The notes under the pieces were generated by a model, which did no database searches, was not told the DNA's origin, and saw only the letters and a program-made list of their open reading frames with translations. 64,000 bases of DNA from Clostridium putrefaciens (GTDB taxonomy: Bacteria > Bacillota > Clostridia > Clostridiales > Clostridiaceae). Within the stretch, counting starts at the first letter, position 1. Each line of letters opens with the position of its first letter. The DNA lies in assembly GCF_900461105.1 (NCBI RefSeq), contig NZ_UFWZ01000001.1, positions 868,001 to 932,000 of the forward strand. Reading direction: 5' to 3'. Below, piece by piece: positions 27,939 to 37,850 of the stretch. The position numbers and the translations under genes are program-made.

Positions 27939-29648
27939 GTTAGAGTATAATTTTAGTAGGCAGAACTAGTATAAAAAACTATATAAATAAAAGGAGATGC
28001 AAAAACATCTCCCCAATACATAAATTATCCATTATAATTTTATTATCGAGACAAAACTGAATGGAGTTGAATTTATGTATAATGTTAGTTTAAATGAAAA
28101 CGGCTTAACTTTCAAGGAGATAGAGAAAAAGATTTATAAGATGGTTTGTGATGAAGCCTGCAATGTTTTAAAAAATGTGTTGGAAGCTTTAGATAAAAAG
28201 TTACTTAAAGAAAGAGATATTAAAGTATATAGAAATAAGGGACTTAAAAAGACTTGTTTAAGAACGATTATGGGGGATGTTGAATATTCAAGACGTATCT
28301 ATCAGTTTGAACTTGAAGATGGTAAAACAGCCACTAAGTTTCTTTTAGATGAGTATCTAGGCATGGACACTATAGGGAATGTATCTATAAATCTTGTAGA
28401 AACTATTTTAACCAACTTGTCAGAAGTATCTTTTAGAAAAACAGCTGAAAATATAAAAACAATGTGTAATCAGGAAATTAGTGCTCAAGGAGTTTGGAAC
28501 ATAGTTCAAACGGTTGGAGAAAAGATAAATGAACTAGAAAAGCGTAAGATTGAACTAAATGAAAAAGGTGCGTTGAAAGGCGAAAAGGAAGTACCAGTGC
28601 TATTTCAAGAGCAAGACGGGGTGTGGTTATCCATTCAGGGAAAGGATAGACCAAAGGGTAAGAATAGAAAAAAAGAACTTAAATTAGCAGTATCTTATAC
28701 AGGGTGGAAGTTGCGTCCAGGCAGTAAAAAAGAATATGTTGTTATTGATAAAACTGTTTGTGCAAGTTTTAATAGTTCTAGCCACTTTAAAAAAGTTGCG
28801 GAAGCAACCATTGCTGAAAAGTATAATGTTGATGAAATAGAAACTAGGATATTAAATGGAGATGGTGCAAAGTGGATAAAAGCAAGCTGTGAAGATCAAG
28901 ACATACACTTTCAACTGGATCCATTTCATATAAGCCAAGCAATTATTCGAAAAGTAAGTGATAAAAAAGAACAGAAAGTCTTACTTAAGTTATTTAGGCA
29001 AGGAAAAGTTGATGAAGGATTAGAATTAATTGTTAATATGATGATAGAAAATAATAAAGATGAAGTTGTTTTTAAAAAGCTTACAGAACTATACGACTAT
29101 TTTGTACATAATAAAGAGGGCCTAGTTCCATATAAATTAAGAGACAATATAACTATGCCTACGGCACCCGAAGGGATAGAATATAGGCAATTAGGGACTA
29201 TGGAACATAACATTTGCGATGTGTTAGCACATAGAATGAAAGGTAGAAAAATGAGCTGGTCTATTAATGGAGCCGATAACTTATCTAAAATTTTAGCAGA
29301 AAAGTTCAGCAATAGATTATTTAGTACCTTGGATAAGATCTATAAAAACATTATACCGAAGGGCGTTATACATACTGTAATTCGTGAAATACCTTTATCC
29401 GCTTCCGCGGTTAATAAAAAGGGTACGAAATCTAAAGAATATAAGATACATACCGCACCTATCCCTTATAGTGGAGCCGCGGTTACTTTGGGAAGAAAAG
29501 TAATATAAAAACTTTGTGGATTAAAAGAATTTGAAGATCTTAGCTACAATTAAGAATAAAAATGGGTAGGGTAAATTATAAATACCTCATGTAAAGTAAT
29601 GGATAATAAATTAAATAAAATAGTTGCCCACTTTTACTTGACTCAAAC
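27939..29648 (+). mobile_element. ISLre2-family insertion sequence, copy 1
   Basis: About 1,710 bp bounded by imperfect inverted ends: left GTTAGAGTATAATTTTAGTA, right (reversed) GTTTGAGTCAAGTAAAAGTG, both continuing into GGCA. It contains one transposase gene. Nearly identical to the copy at 48442-50152. I see no clear target duplication. Confidence 0.85.
28075..29508 (+). CDS. ISLre2 family transposase (17-residue C-terminal truncation)
   Basis: 477 residues. N-terminal region NENGLTFKEIEKKIYKMVCD and the DDE-type core with GDGAKWIK and FQLDPFHISQAI are typical of ISLre2. The frame ends GRKVI* at a TAA where the other copy has CAA and continues QKLCGLKGFGDLSYN. So one C-to-T change has removed the last residues. 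It may still be functional. It could also cross-complement the frameshifted copy. Confidence 0.88.
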   Translation: MYNVSLNENGLTFKEIEKKIYKMVCDEACNVLKNVLEALDKKLLKERDIKVYRNKGLKKTCLRTIMGDVEYSRRIYQFELEDGKTATKFLLDEYLGMDTIGNVSINLVETILTNLSEVSFRKTAENIKTMCNQEISAQGVWNIVQTVGEKINELEKRKIELNEKGALKGEKEVPVLFQEQDGVWLSIQGKDRPKGKNRKKELKLAVSYTGWKLRPGSKKEYVVIDKTVCASFNSSSHFKKVAEATIAEKYNVDEIETRILNGDGAKWIKASCEDQDIHFQLDPFHISQAIIRKVSDKKEQKVLLKLFRQGKVDEGLELIVNMMIENNKDEVVFKKLTELYDYFVHNKEGLVPYKLRDNITMPTAPEGIEYRQLGTMEHNICDVLAHRMKGRKMSWSINGADNLSKILAEKFSNRLFSTLDKIYKNIIPKGVIHTVIREIPLSASAVNKKGTKSKEYKIHTAPIPYSGAAVTLGRKVI

Positions 29649-29859
29649 TGTAGGATTAGATTTGTTGATTCTACTATTACAATGTGATTAAATAGACTAA
29701 ATACTTAAACTTAGCAGATGAGAATCTACAATAGAACTATCTTTAATATTGTGGATTATTGAATTTCCAAGGTTTATTTAGATAAATTATGTGCGAAGTT
29801 TAAGTAACTAATAAAATTATAACATAATACGTCATAAAACATAAGTTAGAAATTATCCA

Positions 29860-29890
29860 GTTTGTCTTAATAAGAATTATGACAAACTCA
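29860..29890. repeat. Palindromic 30-bp repeat, left flank of the RiPP island
   Basis: GTTTGTCTTAAT-AAG-AATTATGACAAACTCA; a near copy in the same direction is at 41227-41257. Confidence 0.5.
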
Positions 29891-30166
29891 AATCTATTCA
29901 TGATTTTAGTAAAAGTATAATGGTATTTATTAGTTTTATATACTAACATATTTTTTTGGATAATACTATATTTTAGTTTCTTATGTAAAGGTTAATATTC
30001 TGGTATAGTGGAACACACCTAAAAAACAAACGCTTCTGCGTACTTAATTTTCAAAAGAGATTTCTTACTGTCAACGATATACTATCTTCCTCTATTATTG
30101 ATAGCATTGGTACTAGAAATTTGATTTACTTTATAGTACAAAAATAATCATTAAACAACGAAAAAA

Positions 30167-30616
30167 TTAAAATAAATTTAACTCAAACTTCGCATATAAA
30201 TATTTCCTTATGAACCTTGAAAATTCAATATTTGACCAGAATTATATATACCTTATATTGCTTTTAAAAACACTTCATTTTTGCTTGTATGACGCCTTAC
30301 AATTAGATCTAGAGATAGCAAAAAACAATATCAGTCCGTTAAAACCTGTGTTTCTTTTGATATTTGTCGAAAATAGTAGAACGAAATAAGTGGACTCTAA
30401 TCTTCTTGTATGTTAATCTTTATACAAATTAACCTCATAGATTTATTAAGTATTTCCAAATTTCACTGTTTAAGATACAATAAATCCTGTGTAGGTTAAA
30501 ATACACTTGTGTATCTACAAACTTTAAGTTAAGTTTAGTCAACTATTGAAACTACAAGGTTTGACTAGAAAAATCAACTGCGAAGTTTGAGTAAATTTAA
30601 CTTAAATTTATTTTAA
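30167..30616. repeat. MITE-like element with terminal inverted repeats
   Basis: The left end TTAAAATAAATTTA + ACTCAAACTTCGCA (30167-30194) is inverted at the right as TGCGAAGTTTGAGT + AAATTTAACTTAAATTTATT (30579-30612). About 450 bp, no ORF. A third GCGAAGTTTAAGT occurs near 29792. Confidence 0.5.
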
Positions 30617-30746
30617 TCAATCAGTAGTTGCAATATGCCGTTTGTAATTTTTTCATCTTCTCTAAACACAAATTCTAATTAAAAAATTTATTAACTATAT
30701 ATATGATGACGAAAACAATATACTTTCAAATTTAACGGAGGTGTTC

Positions 30747-31784
30747 ATGATGGATATCGAAAGATACATATTTGATGTATCAAATTACATAAGCTTTATC
30801 GACTCAAGTAAAGTAGTAATAAAGGCGACTACTAAAAGATTTCAAGTGAAAGGCGATAATATATCAACAGCCATTAGAGATATTATTGATTACTTTACGT
30901 CACCAATTTCGATTAGCGAAGTTGTTTTATTATTAAAAGATAGATATTCAGAAAATTCTCTAAAATCATTGATCAGTCTTCTTATCGATAAAAAAGTATT
31001 AATTGATGAGAGCTATTCAGAACATTTAAAAATGTATAGTAGAGATTACTTAGAAAAAATAAGATATTATAGCATAGGAGAAAAAACATTAGAGAGTTTG
31101 GTCGACGAATTGAATTCTATGAATATTGGGATTATCGGGCACAAGCAATTTATAGATTGTTTATTGTATGAATTGCTAAATGGAGGTTTATTTCTAAATT
31201 TTAATCTCGGAGTGACTGATAGGATTGATAGTCTAAATACTTACAAAGAAGAACCCACAGCAAGTATTACATATTTTCCAAACATAACAGAAGCGAAATG
31301 CCTAGATGATTTTGTAGAGAAAAGTGATTTTATCATTGTGTCTAGTAACTATCGCGATCATTATCTATACAATCGAGTAAACGAGGCCTGTTTAAAAAGG
31401 AACAAAGAATGGGTCCGTATTATGATTGATGGAAATTATTCAGAGATTGGACCACTATTTATCCCTGATATAACAAGCTGTTATTCCTGCTTAAATATTA
31501 GAGAAGTGTCAAACATGACAGAAGATATGTATGTGTTTGATGATTTAGATAAAAACTCTAAAATTCACGAAGAACAGCGAAATATTCAAATTGGATTGTA
31601 TTCTATTTACCATTTTAATCACTTGGTCTCTGGTATTGCATGTTCAGAAATCATGAAGTATTTCACAGGGATAGATTGTAATTTACTTAGTCAAGTAGTT
31701 CGAATCAATAGTGATGACTATGAAGTACAGAAAGAAAAAATTTTCAGATACCATTCATGTCCCACATGTTCTGAAAGAAGGTGA
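30747..31784 (+). CDS. SagC-like cyclodehydratase partner (E1-like, azole RiPP)
   Basis: About 345 residues. This is the ThiF/E1-like partner that binds the precursor leader and activates the YcaO enzyme in thiazole/oxazole peptide synthesis. The N-terminal part (FQVKGDNISTAIRDIIDYFT, ISEVVLLLKDRYS) has the winged-helix RRE look; the middle is a Rossmann-like region (MNIGIIGHKQF); paired zinc Cys motifs are CYSCLN (near 245) and CPTCSERR at the C-terminus. First gene of the cluster; ATG at 30747 or 30750 follows ACGGAGG. Overlap-free, 9 bp before the YcaO gene. Confidence 0.85.
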   Translation: MMDIERYIFDVSNYISFIDSSKVVIKATTKRFQVKGDNISTAIRDIIDYFTSPISISEVVLLLKDRYSENSLKSLISLLIDKKVLIDESYSEHLKMYSRDYLEKIRYYSIGEKTLESLVDELNSMNIGIIGHKQFIDCLLYELLNGGLFLNFNLGVTDRIDSLNTYKEEPTASITYFPNITEAKCLDDFVEKSDFIIVSSNYRDHYLYNRVNEACLKRNKEWVRIMIDGNYSEIGPLFIPDITSCYSCLNIREVSNMTEDMYVFDDLDKNSKIHEEQRNIQIGLYSIYHFNHLVSGIACSEIMKYFTGIDCNLLSQVVRINSDDYEVQKEKIFRYHSCPTCSERR

Positions 31785-31793
31785 GTTTAGGAG

Positions 31794-33149
31794 ATGCATA
31801 TTTCTAAAAACATTTTAGACCTCAACAAAACTTTAGAATCCATGGAGAAAATTTATTCGCCAAAATATGGTTTAGCAAACATGATTACTACACAAGATTT
31901 AGATCACATTAATATTTCCGATAATTCTAATGTTTACACAATCGGAAATGTAATTCCTATGTTTAACACGCAGGTTAAAAATACGAATTGTACGACATGG
32001 GATGGAGGAGGAGTTGCCCTAACTCGAAAGAAAAGCTTAGTTAAAGCCTATGGTGAATTTATCGAAAGATATTGCGGAAATAATAGTGAAAATAATCATG
32101 ATATAGATATTATTTTTGATTCTTACATTAATCTAAAATCAAAAGCGAACTGTCTTGACTTTACTGACTTAATTCATTTTGATGACGATCTATATGATGA
32201 ACCCGGATTTCTTTATTCAAACTACACTAAAGATAAAACTCTTTCATGGGTTAAAGGGAAAGACTTTATTGATGGAAAAGATATATGGCTGCCAGCACAA
32301 AAGGTTTTTTTAGGTATCAAACTTCTTAGAGGAGAACGTCCACACATTACATGGTTATCTACAGGTTTAGCTTGCGGAAAGGATTACCACAGGGCTACCC
32401 TAAGTGCATTATACGAGGTCGTAGAACGTGACTCTTTTATGCTAACATGGCAATTAAAACTACCTGGAAAGCTAGTTATTGTAGATCATATTCAAAACCA
32501 AGAGTTATCTGATCTATATAAACATATTTGCAGTCATTTAGTGGGAGATGATTTTTTATTTATTTATGATATTAGCAGAACAGAAGGTATTTATACCTTT
32601 CTGACCTTTATAAGAAATGATAACCCTGATTCCTTTGGTCTTATCACTTCAGCTGCGTCGGACATTAGCGCCGAAAAAGCTCTTCTAAAATCGCTTGAAG
32701 AGTTATGTCAGACTCAATTAGCGGCATACACTGAATTAATAAAAAACAAAAAACAATGCCAAGCTTTGGAGAAAGAAGAAATCACGGATTTGTTCAAACA
32801 TACTTTATACTATAGCACAGGTAGACGTAGTCATGAGTTTGACTTTATCTCTAAGTCTGACTGTCAAGTTCAATTAAGTGATATGAAAGATTTGTTTGAG
32901 GGCTCAGATAAGGAAGCTCTAGAATATTTAAAAAACCTCTTTAAAGAAAAAAATCAGCCAGTATTTATAGCAGATGTTACCCGAAATGAAATAAGAGAGT
33001 GTGGCTTTTGCGTAGTTAGAGCTATTGTAAGTGGATATAACGACTTAGAGTATTCACACCAGATAAGGCTACTCAAAAATAAAAGACTGCGGAAATACCA
33101 AAAAAAATACAATACATCAATAAATGATGCTCCGCACCCATTTCCATAA
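31794..33149 (+). CDS. YcaO cyclodehydratase (SagD-like)
   Basis: Uses ATP to cyclise Cys/Ser/Thr side chains onto the peptide backbone, giving azolines. 451 residues with the YcaO signatures: TTWDGGGVALTRKKSLVKAY, EFIERYCG, STGLACGKDYHRATLSAL, YEVVERDSFMLTW and the late EELCQTQLAA. The extreme C-terminus DAPHPFP is the Pro-rich tail that in azole-forming YcaO proteins reaches the active site. ATG at 31794 is served by AAGGTGAG about 8 bp upstream. Acts with the preceding E1-like protein and the SagB-like oxidase. Confidence 0.93.
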   Translation: MHISKNILDLNKTLESMEKIYSPKYGLANMITTQDLDHINISDNSNVYTIGNVIPMFNTQVKNTNCTTWDGGGVALTRKKSLVKAYGEFIERYCGNNSENNHDIDIIFDSYINLKSKANCLDFTDLIHFDDDLYDEPGFLYSNYTKDKTLSWVKGKDFIDGKDIWLPAQKVFLGIKLLRGERPHITWLSTGLACGKDYHRATLSALYEVVERDSFMLTWQLKLPGKLVIVDHIQNQELSDLYKHICSHLVGDDFLFIYDISRTEGIYTFLTFIRNDNPDSFGLITSAASDISAEKALLKSLEELCQTQLAAYTELIKNKKQCQALEKEEITDLFKHTLYYSTGRRSHEFDFISKSDCQVQLSDMKDLFEGSDKEALEYLKNLFKEKNQPVFIADVTRNEIRECGFCVVRAIVSGYNDLEYSHQIRLLKNKRLRKYQKKYNTSINDAPHPFP

Positions 33150-33177
33150 CTCATACTAGAAAGGATGTAGTGCTTTT

Positions 33178-33930
33178 ATGATAAATATGTTTCCTAAGCG
33201 TAACTTAGCATTAGAATATCATGAAAACTCAAAAGAGTTACCCCGAAATTTACCTTTTAATCCAAAGATACAGTACAAAATATATCCTAGTGCTCCAAAT
33301 ATTGAATTAACAACTATTACTTTGGATAAGCAAATAGAGGCAAATGAATTCGTTAAAATATTGTTGTCCCGAAAAAGCACCCGAAACTTTAAACAGGACG
33401 GCATTAACTTAAAGGAACTTTCACAATTATTGCCTCTGAGTTTTGGATTGCGGAATCAAAATTCATCAAGTGATATTTTCCGTACGTATGCTAGTGCAGG
33501 TGCTCGTTACCCAATTGAAGTCTATCCCGTAGTTTTACGTTCAAATGACATGGAGTTAGGAATTTATCACTATAATGTTGTTGATAATGCATTGGAGTTT
33601 ATAAAATCCGGTGATTACAGTCAAAAAATCTATGGCTTTTATGAAGATCAACAATTTGTATCTAGCGCTCCGTGTATAATCTTCTTTTCCATGGTATTTG
33701 AAAGAACTATGCAAAAATATGGAGAGAGAGGCTATAGGTTTATTTATCTTGATGCTGGGCATATGAGTCAAAACCTATATTTGATGGCAGAATATTTGGG
33801 GCTTGGAGTTGTGGCTCTTGGAGCAGGAATGAAAAGTGATGATAAAATCGATAATTTAATTGGACTTACTCATACAATAGAGAATACCTTTCTTGGTTTT
33901 GCAGTTGGATTACCTGGTATTGTTGAATAA
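33178..33930 (+). CDS. SagB-type FMN-dependent azoline dehydrogenase
   Basis: Oxidises azolines to aromatic thiazoles/oxazoles. 250 residues, nitroreductase fold. Recognisable: LLSRKSTRNFKQDGINLKEL, TYASAGARYPIEVYPVVL (the SagB hallmark), SAPCIIFFSMVFERTMQKYG, YLDAGHMSQNLYLMAEYLGL and the GAGMKSD/AVGLPG end. RBS AAAGGATG precedes ATG 33178. It is 28 bp after the YcaO gene and 48 bp before the precursor gene, so all three enzymes and their substrate form one transcription unit. Confidence 0.92.
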   Translation: MINMFPKRNLALEYHENSKELPRNLPFNPKIQYKIYPSAPNIELTTITLDKQIEANEFVKILLSRKSTRNFKQDGINLKELSQLLPLSFGLRNQNSSSDIFRTYASAGARYPIEVYPVVLRSNDMELGIYHYNVVDNALEFIKSGDYSQKIYGFYEDQQFVSSAPCIIFFSMVFERTMQKYGERGYRFIYLDAGHMSQNLYLMAEYLGLGVVALGAGMKSDDKIDNLIGLTHTIENTFLGFAVGLPGIVE

Positions 33931-33978
33931 TAGTAGGTCCTATTAATTATAATTTAACCATGCAAAGGAGGTGAAACC

Positions 33979-34173
33979 ATGAAAAATTCTAACATGAATG
34001 AAGCCCTAGATCTTATGTGGACAATGGAGGAAGAAATTTCTGTTACTTCAGCAACAGGTCCACCTACACAGGATGATCCTATTGGTGGTGGTGGTGGTAG
34101 TGGTGGTGGAATAACAACCGCTTGTTGTTGTAGTGTACCATCTGTTCTTACAAAGTGGGTCTGCCCTAATTAA
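33979..34173 (+). CDS. RiPP precursor peptide (azole type, Gly-rich spacer, Cys-rich core)
   Basis: 64 residues with the strongest ribosome binding site of the cluster (AAAGGAGGTG). The leader MNEALDLMWTMEEEISVTS is acidic and helical; a spacer GPPTQDDPIGGGGGSGGG follows; the probable core is ITTACCCSVPSVLTKWVCPN, holding four Cys, two Ser and three Thr that could be cyclised. The spacer recalls the Gly tract of microcin B17, the Cys run streptolysin S, but the sequence is not one of the precursors I know. It directly follows sagB-like and precedes a pair of hairpins and a radical SAM gene. Confidence 0.85.
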   Translation: MKNSNMNEALDLMWTMEEEISVTSATGPPTQDDPIGGGGGSGGGITTACCCSVPSVLTKWVCPN

Positions 34174-34227
34174 TTTTAGCAAATTTAATTCTAAAATAGT
34201 TTTATAGAATTAAATACTTATTAAAAC

Positions 34228-34318
34228 TTGTAGATTTTTGGATGCATATTCGTAGATAAACTTTTTAAATCTACAAAAATAGTGAGCGGAATCTATAAAG
34301 CATATTTGAATTCCGCTC
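34228..34318 (+). terminator. Two consecutive hairpins between precursor and radical SAM genes
   Basis: TTGTAGATTT (34228-34237) pairs perfectly with AAATCTACAA (34267-34276), and GAGCGGAAT (34284-34292) with ATTCCGCTC (34310-34318). They may terminate or stabilise the precursor mRNA, so that precursor is made in excess of the enzymes. The rest of 34174-34620 is AT-rich with no supported gene. Confidence 0.65.
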
Positions 34319-34620
34319 TTGTGTATCCAAAAAACAAATAGTAGTAATTAATCTGTATACTTATATATATCTCTGCTTAGTATTGAAACTAGAATACATT
34401 TTCTATTTACCCTTAATTAATTACATAATTTATAACTAAGTTTATTAAATACTAAGCAGAATACTTAACTATATTATGCTGTCTGGCTGTAAGCTTTTAA
34501 TGTTTGTTCCTATCAATCTGTTTTATTGGAGATATCATCGCCATAGGATATCTATTCTAATCTTTATTTAGAGAGACTTGTGTAATAGAATCAAACTAAA
34601 AAAATAAAAGAGGTATTATA

Positions 34621-35976
34621 ATGTTAATCTTTAATAATTTACTAATAAACAACAATTCAGATAAGTTTCAACCATTTTTGGTTAATTTACTTTCTGGTCG
34701 GCGAAGATTGCTTAGTAATTATGAGGCTGTTCTAGTAAAAAACATGAGTAATCAAGACCAGTCTTTTTCTATTGAAGAAAAAGCTCTATATGAGAAGCTA
34801 ATCAGTGAAAAACAATTTTTGACAAATAGTGCACGTCGTGAAATCGAAAATAAATTAGTTGAGATGGGTTTTTTTAATATACAAAATAAATATGCAAAAG
34901 ATTACGGTTTTTCGATTGAATTAACAAGGTTCTGTAACATGAGCTGTCCTTATTGCTATGCTCATTCACGTTTAAACAAAGGTAAAAGCATGACAAAAAA
35001 ACACGTTGATGCAATTTATGATTTTTATCGCATATACGCGGATGAACAAATTAAAATTTATGAGACACCATATATCCGAATCACCGGTGGTGAACCATTA
35101 ATTAATCAGGATACTGTAGATGTTATAAGTTATATCGCTTCAAAATGGGAAAAAGCAAAAATTTTACTTTTTACAAACGGAGTGAATTTGTTAAAGTATT
35201 ATGATAAACTTCCTCTTGATAGGTTTGGAGAAGTTCATGTTTCCTTAGATGGTACAAAAGATGTACATATTCATCGTCGCTACAATAATATCAATCCCGA
35301 TACCAATATATATGAAAACATACTTTCTGGTGTGCAAAAACTAATATCTGATAAGGTAAATGTAAAGATAAAAATGGTTTTAGATAAGACAAACTATTTG
35401 AAAGTTGGTGATTTTAAAAAATTATTAGAAGAAAGGGGCATCTTAGATTCCCCCTATTGTGAAATACTTCCTGGAATAACACTTGATTATCATCATCCGT
35501 TAGATATTATGGAAGATTCTAATAGTAAGCTTGATATTGAAGCAATACAGAGTCATTTAATAGAAAACCAATTAGCTCCTCCTCTTTTCCCAAGCTACTC
35601 AAGATTATTTAAAGTTCTTTCTAGGTCTAAGAATGAGCCTTATCTCCCAAAACACCGAAGATGTGAAAGTGAGTTTCTCTCAAAATATTATTTCTCTTGT
35701 AATGGGAATATTTATTTCTGTGATTGCTTTGATGAAAATGACGGTATAGTTGGTACATTCTATCCCAATATTAACCTTGATGAAACTGCTATATCTAATC
35801 TTTTAAATAGAAGTGTTCTTCAAAATAAAAAATGCAATGATTGCGCTTACAAGTTTGTATGCTTAGGTGGGTGTCCAATTTCTGCTAGAACAAAACAAGT
35901 AGAAATGGCATGTGGGATTTATTCAGATGAAGTATTCCTAGATAATTTAGAATTTAACTATTATTGGATTAAATAA
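34621..35976 (+). CDS. Radical SAM/SPASM peptide maturase
   Basis: 451 residues. The [4Fe-4S] radical SAM motif is FCNMSCPYCYA near residue 105; RITGGEPLIN follows; the C-terminal SPASM-type cluster region has CNDCAYKFVCLGGCP and a late Cys (MACGIY), with further Cys at CNGNIYFCDCF. An N-terminal ~95-residue domain (NYEAVLVKNM ... NKLVEMGFF) resembles the leader-binding region of other peptide maturases. Such enzymes install thioether, epimer or C-C cross-links in RiPPs. Being next to the precursor suggests the azole peptide receives a second, radical-type modification. Confidence 0.88.
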   Translation: MLIFNNLLINNNSDKFQPFLVNLLSGRRRLLSNYEAVLVKNMSNQDQSFSIEEKALYEKLISEKQFLTNSARREIENKLVEMGFFNIQNKYAKDYGFSIELTRFCNMSCPYCYAHSRLNKGKSMTKKHVDAIYDFYRIYADEQIKIYETPYIRITGGEPLINQDTVDVISYIASKWEKAKILLFTNGVNLLKYYDKLPLDRFGEVHVSLDGTKDVHIHRRYNNINPDTNIYENILSGVQKLISDKVNVKIKMVLDKTNYLKVGDFKKLLEERGILDSPYCEILPGITLDYHHPLDIMEDSNSKLDIEAIQSHLIENQLAPPLFPSYSRLFKVLSRSKNEPYLPKHRRCESEFLSKYYFSCNGNIYFCDCFDENDGIVGTFYPNINLDETAISNLLNRSVLQNKKCNDCAYKFVCLGGCPISARTKQVEMACGIYSDEVFLDNLEFNYYWIK

Positions 35977-36004
35977 CCACACAAACAATAAAAGGAGATC
36001 TATC

Positions 36005-36073
36005 ATGAAACTAACAAGAGCGTCTATAGGTAATAATTTGCTATTTATGTCTAAAATATTAGAGGGTCGATAA
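36005..36073 (+). CDS. 22-residue ORF between radical SAM and transporter genes
   Basis: MKLTRASIGNNLLFMSKILE-GR, with AAAGGAGA 7 bp before ATG and a stop that ends 1 bp before the exporter ATG. It has no Cys or signal peptide. It may be only a translational coupling ORF, or a small accessory or immunity peptide. Unknown. Confidence 0.45.
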   Translation: MKLTRASIGNNLLFMSKILEGR

Positions 36074-36074
36074 A

Positions 36075-37850
36075 ATGGAAATCTTTAAATTTTGTAAATC
36101 ATACTTGCTTTCACAAAAATATAATATTTTTCTTTATATTATATTAACTCTCCTATCATCAGCAATTAGTATTGTTTCCCCTTATGTTCTAGGTGGATTT
36201 GTGGACAATCTAATCGAAGGTGCAGATACAAGTATTATCTCTCATTTTTGCATTGTTTTTGGAGGGCTTAGTCTAATCAAAATACTCAAAAATTATGCAA
36301 CATCAATGTTATACACAAAGATGCAAATTCAGATGGGTTATAGCTTAAATATTGATGTTATTCGACATATTCAAAGCTTATCTTTGTCCTTTATTAATCA
36401 TAAAGATGGTATGTATTTAAATCAACGCATAAATGGAGATTCTTATCACCTTTTTATATTCTGTTTAACAACATTGCAGAATATTATATTAAATCTTATA
36501 CTTCTCATTTTTCCATTTGTGCTATTGTTGTCCCTTAATTCGTTGATTACAGTCATTATGATCGCATTTATTTTTATATATACCACTCTTTATTTATTGC
36601 TAAAAGAAACACTTTATAAAGCTGGTCTTGCATTTAAAGAAAGTCAAGCAAAGCTTTTTTCAAGCTTATATGAACAATTAAAGTATATAAAGTTGCTCAG
36701 GTTGAATTCTATTCAGCCTGAACTTAATAAAAGAGCAGAAAATAGTTTTTTTGAATTTAAGGAAAATGCTATATATAGCCAAAAAGCAAACTTTGTTTAT
36801 AACAGCTTGGATGGCATTGTGGCTTCTTTCGCTCAAATCACTTTATTTGTAGTCGGTGGATTACAAGTGATTAATGGGAATTTCACTATAGGAATGTTTA
36901 CTATATTTAGCAGTTATTTTAAGATGATGTTTGAAGCTAGTAGATATTTTTTCGGATTAGGGTCGACATACCAAAGTGCAAGAGCTTCCTACAATAGAAT
37001 AAAGGATATCTTAAAGTTCAAAAAAGAAACTAATGGTAATTTAATTATAGACGAAATAAATATAATTGATCTGAAAGATATCAGCTTTAATTATAACAAT
37101 TTCCAGCTTATTAACAATTTATGTGATACTGATAGTTCATTCGATCTTCAAAAGGAAGATATAGAAAATTCAAAATCTAAAGAAAAAAATGTAATTCATT
37201 CGTTCAGTGCTAAATTTTCGAAAGGAAATATATATGCAATAACAGGTTCTAACGGAACTGGTAAATCTACGATAGTTAATTTAATAACGGGACTTTACGC
37301 GGATGAATATACTGGAGAAATAAAATATGATGGCCAGTGCATTCGGAAAATAGATATGGTTTCGACAAGAAAAAGATTAATAGGAATTGCAGAGCAGGAA
37401 CCCTTGTTAATCAATGATAGCATTTTATATAATCTTACTTTTATAGACCAAATAAATCAACCTATATCAAATTCTTCCATTAAAGATACCCGCGAGTGTA
37501 AAAAAAATCAAAAGTTATTACTTGAAGATTATTTGGAAATATTAGATATGCAGCGTTTTATTGATGAAAATAATCTTTCTTTCATAATAAACGAAAATAA
37601 TACAAATATATCTGGAGGAGAAAAACAAAAAATCTCTATTTTAAAAGTGTTGTTTAAAGACCCTGAAGTAATGATTTTCGATGAGCCAACATCTGCTTTA
37701 GATTTAAAAACAACCAAAAAATTTATAGACTATTTACAGAGCATAAAAAAACATAAAATTATTATTCTTATCACACATAATGAGTATGTTGCAACTTGTT
37801 GTGATGAAATTTTAAATATAAAGGGTTGCCTTTCCAGAGAGAGGAAATAA
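36075..37850 (+). CDS. ABC exporter (fused permease-ATPase) of the RiPP cluster
   Basis: 591 residues. Six-helix transmembrane domain (about 1-300) followed by an ATPase with Walker A TGSNGTGKST (near 390), signature NISGGEKQK and Walker B VMIFDEPTSALD, and H-loop LITHNEY. No N-terminal C39 peptidase is present, so leader removal must be done by another protease (perhaps the M50 protein). The ATPase part has unusually long inserts (for example around DTDSSFDLQKEDIENSKSKE). Likely exports the mature peptide or gives self-protection. Confidence 0.9.
   Translation: MEIFKFCKSYLLSQKYNIFLYIILTLLSSAISIVSPYVLGGFVDNLIEGADTSIISHFCIVFGGLSLIKILKNYATSMLYTKMQIQMGYSLNIDVIRHIQSLSLSFINHKDGMYLNQRINGDSYHLFIFCLTTLQNIILNLILLIFPFVLLLSLNSLITVIMIAFIFIYTTLYLLLKETLYKAGLAFKESQAKLFSSLYEQLKYIKLLRLNSIQPELNKRAENSFFEFKENAIYSQKANFVYNSLDGIVASFAQITLFVVGGLQVINGNFTIGMFTIFSSYFKMMFEASRYFFGLGSTYQSARASYNRIKDILKFKKETNGNLIIDEINIIDLKDISFNYNNFQLINNLCDTDSSFDLQKEDIENSKSKEKNVIHSFSAKFSKGNIYAITGSNGTGKSTIVNLITGLYADEYTGEIKYDGQCIRKIDMVSTRKRLIGIAEQEPLLINDSILYNLTFIDQINQPISNSSIKDTRECKKNQKLLLEDYLEILDMQRFIDENNLSFIINENNTNISGGEKQKISILKVLFKDPEVMIFDEPTSALDLKTTKKFIDYLQSIKKHKIIILITHNEYVATCCDEILNIKGCLSRERK

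Larger units (their letters stand above)
29649..30746. other. 1.1-kb AT-rich non-coding region upstream of the RiPP genes
   Basis: No ORF with a ribosome binding site is seen. It contains a GTTTGTC/GACAAAC hairpin at 29860-29887 that recurs near 41227, and a pair of inverted repeats (30167-30194 and 30579-30616). The RiPP promoter must lie near its right end. The rest is unassigned. Confidence 0.6.

Noticed and set aside
36005..36073. The 22-residue ORF as the main RiPP precursor
   Set aside because: No Cys and almost no residues for azole formation in a plausible core; the 64-residue peptide at 33979 is far better.
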